64,000 nt of DNA, taken from contig NZ_CP022347.1 of NCBI RefSeq assembly GCF_002238335.1, positions 1,178,001 to 1,242,000 on the forward strand, given 5' to 3'. This DNA comes from Campylobacter avium LMG 24591. GTDB lineage: Bacteria > Campylobacterota > Campylobacteria > Campylobacterales > Campylobacteraceae. This document shows, piece by piece, positions 63,684 to 64,000 of the stretch; position 1 is the stretch's first letter, and each line of letters opens with the position of its first letter. Made by a program: the position numbers and the translations under genes. Under the pieces are notes generated by a model, which ran no database searches, had not been told where the DNA came from, and saw only the letters and a list, made by a program, of their open reading frames with translations.

Positions 63684-64000
63684 TTTTAAAGCTTTTTACA
63701 AAGATAAGGCAAATGTGGCTTACATGGTTATGGCGTATCCAAATTTCAAGCTTTGCGAGGATTTTTTAAACAAACTTGATGAAAGCGATATTGATATACT
63801 AGAAATAGGCATACCCTACTCAGACCCAATCTCTGATGGTAAAATCATAAGCGAAGCAGCACTCAAAGCCTTAGAAGGCGGTGCTGATATAGAAAAAATT
63901 TTCACAAGCTTAGAAAAAATCAAAACAAAAAAAGCCTTAGTTTTTTTAGTTTATTACAATCTAATATTTTCATACGGCATAAAAAAATTTGTAAAAAGAG
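63676..64000 (+). CDS. trpA: Tryptophan synthase alpha chain (5' part; continues past window)
   Basis: The first 108 residues are seen. [17 protein letters not shown] is followed by [14 protein letters not shown], the alpha-chain segment with the catalytic Asp; the expected Glu is in DILEIGIP. It cleaves indole-glycerol phosphate to indole. AGAAAGGA before the ATG at 63676, inside the end of trpB. Confidence 0.93.
   Translation, partial: MVDFKAFYKDKANVAYMVMAYPNFKLCEDFLNKLDESDIDILEIGIPYSDPISDGKIISEAALKALEGGADIEKIFTSLEKIKTKKALVFLVYYNLIFSYGIKKFVKR

Overview
The window is a low-GC, densely coded chromosome segment from a Campylobacter of the C. jejuni-like group. Gene content and local order match remembered C. 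jejuni blocks: Cj1367c-Cj1376, gltX/Cj1289/accCB/dcd/pseBC, cmeDEF beside lepA, the methyltransferase-to-HIT block around trpC, the ptm/leg block, and the trp operon. It is not C. jejuni itself: blocks are joined in a different order and several glycan genes differ. I saw no tRNA, rRNA, IS element, prophage or CRISPR array.

Layout. 1-16 kb is mainly housekeeping: a GlnD-like protein (partial), menaquinone genes mqnE and mqnA, a purine permease with a phosphoribosyltransferase, an MlaA/MlaC/MMPL lipid-transport cluster, rdgB, a CmeG-like exporter, a DsbC-like protein, gltX, a SurA-like chaperone, a frameshifted membrane-protein gene, accBC and dcd. 16.5-35 kb is a flagellin-type glycan island: pseB, pseC, pseF, pseG, pseH and pseI for CMP-pseudaminic acid, a maf transferase, legB, legC and legH, plus extra decorating enzymes (AMP-ligase/GNAT/acyl carrier protein, formyltransferase, GNATs, three methyltransferases, a WbqC-like protein, a DUF2920 hydrolase). 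35-51 kb is mixed: an IclR regulator, a possible small RNA, CetA/CetB-like energy-taxis proteins, ppk, lepA, cmeDEF, trmN6-like, YkgJ-like, a TPR lipoprotein, trpC and a HIT protein. 51-59 kb is the second half of the legionaminic acid pathway (ptmG, a methyltransferase, legI, legG, ptmE, ptmF, legF, ptmA). 59-64 kb is the trp operon (trpE, trpGD fusion, trpF, trpB, start of trpA) behind a short leader ORF.

The dominant theme is phase variation. Eight G or C tracts of 9-11 bases lie in or beside glycan and taxis genes (21709, 24351, 25719, 28093, 32535, 35955, 52572, 52935). Most are ordinary on/off switches inside coding regions. Three are unusual. The tract at the 3' end of pseH decides whether ribosomes run on through a 12-bp hairpin that masks the ribosome binding site of the next gene, a formyltransferase. 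The tract at the end of legH decides whether LegH ends normally or is fused to a methyltransferase. The tract before cetA lies in the 5' leader, where a Shine-Dalgarno sequence should be. These three are the best candidates for something not yet described.
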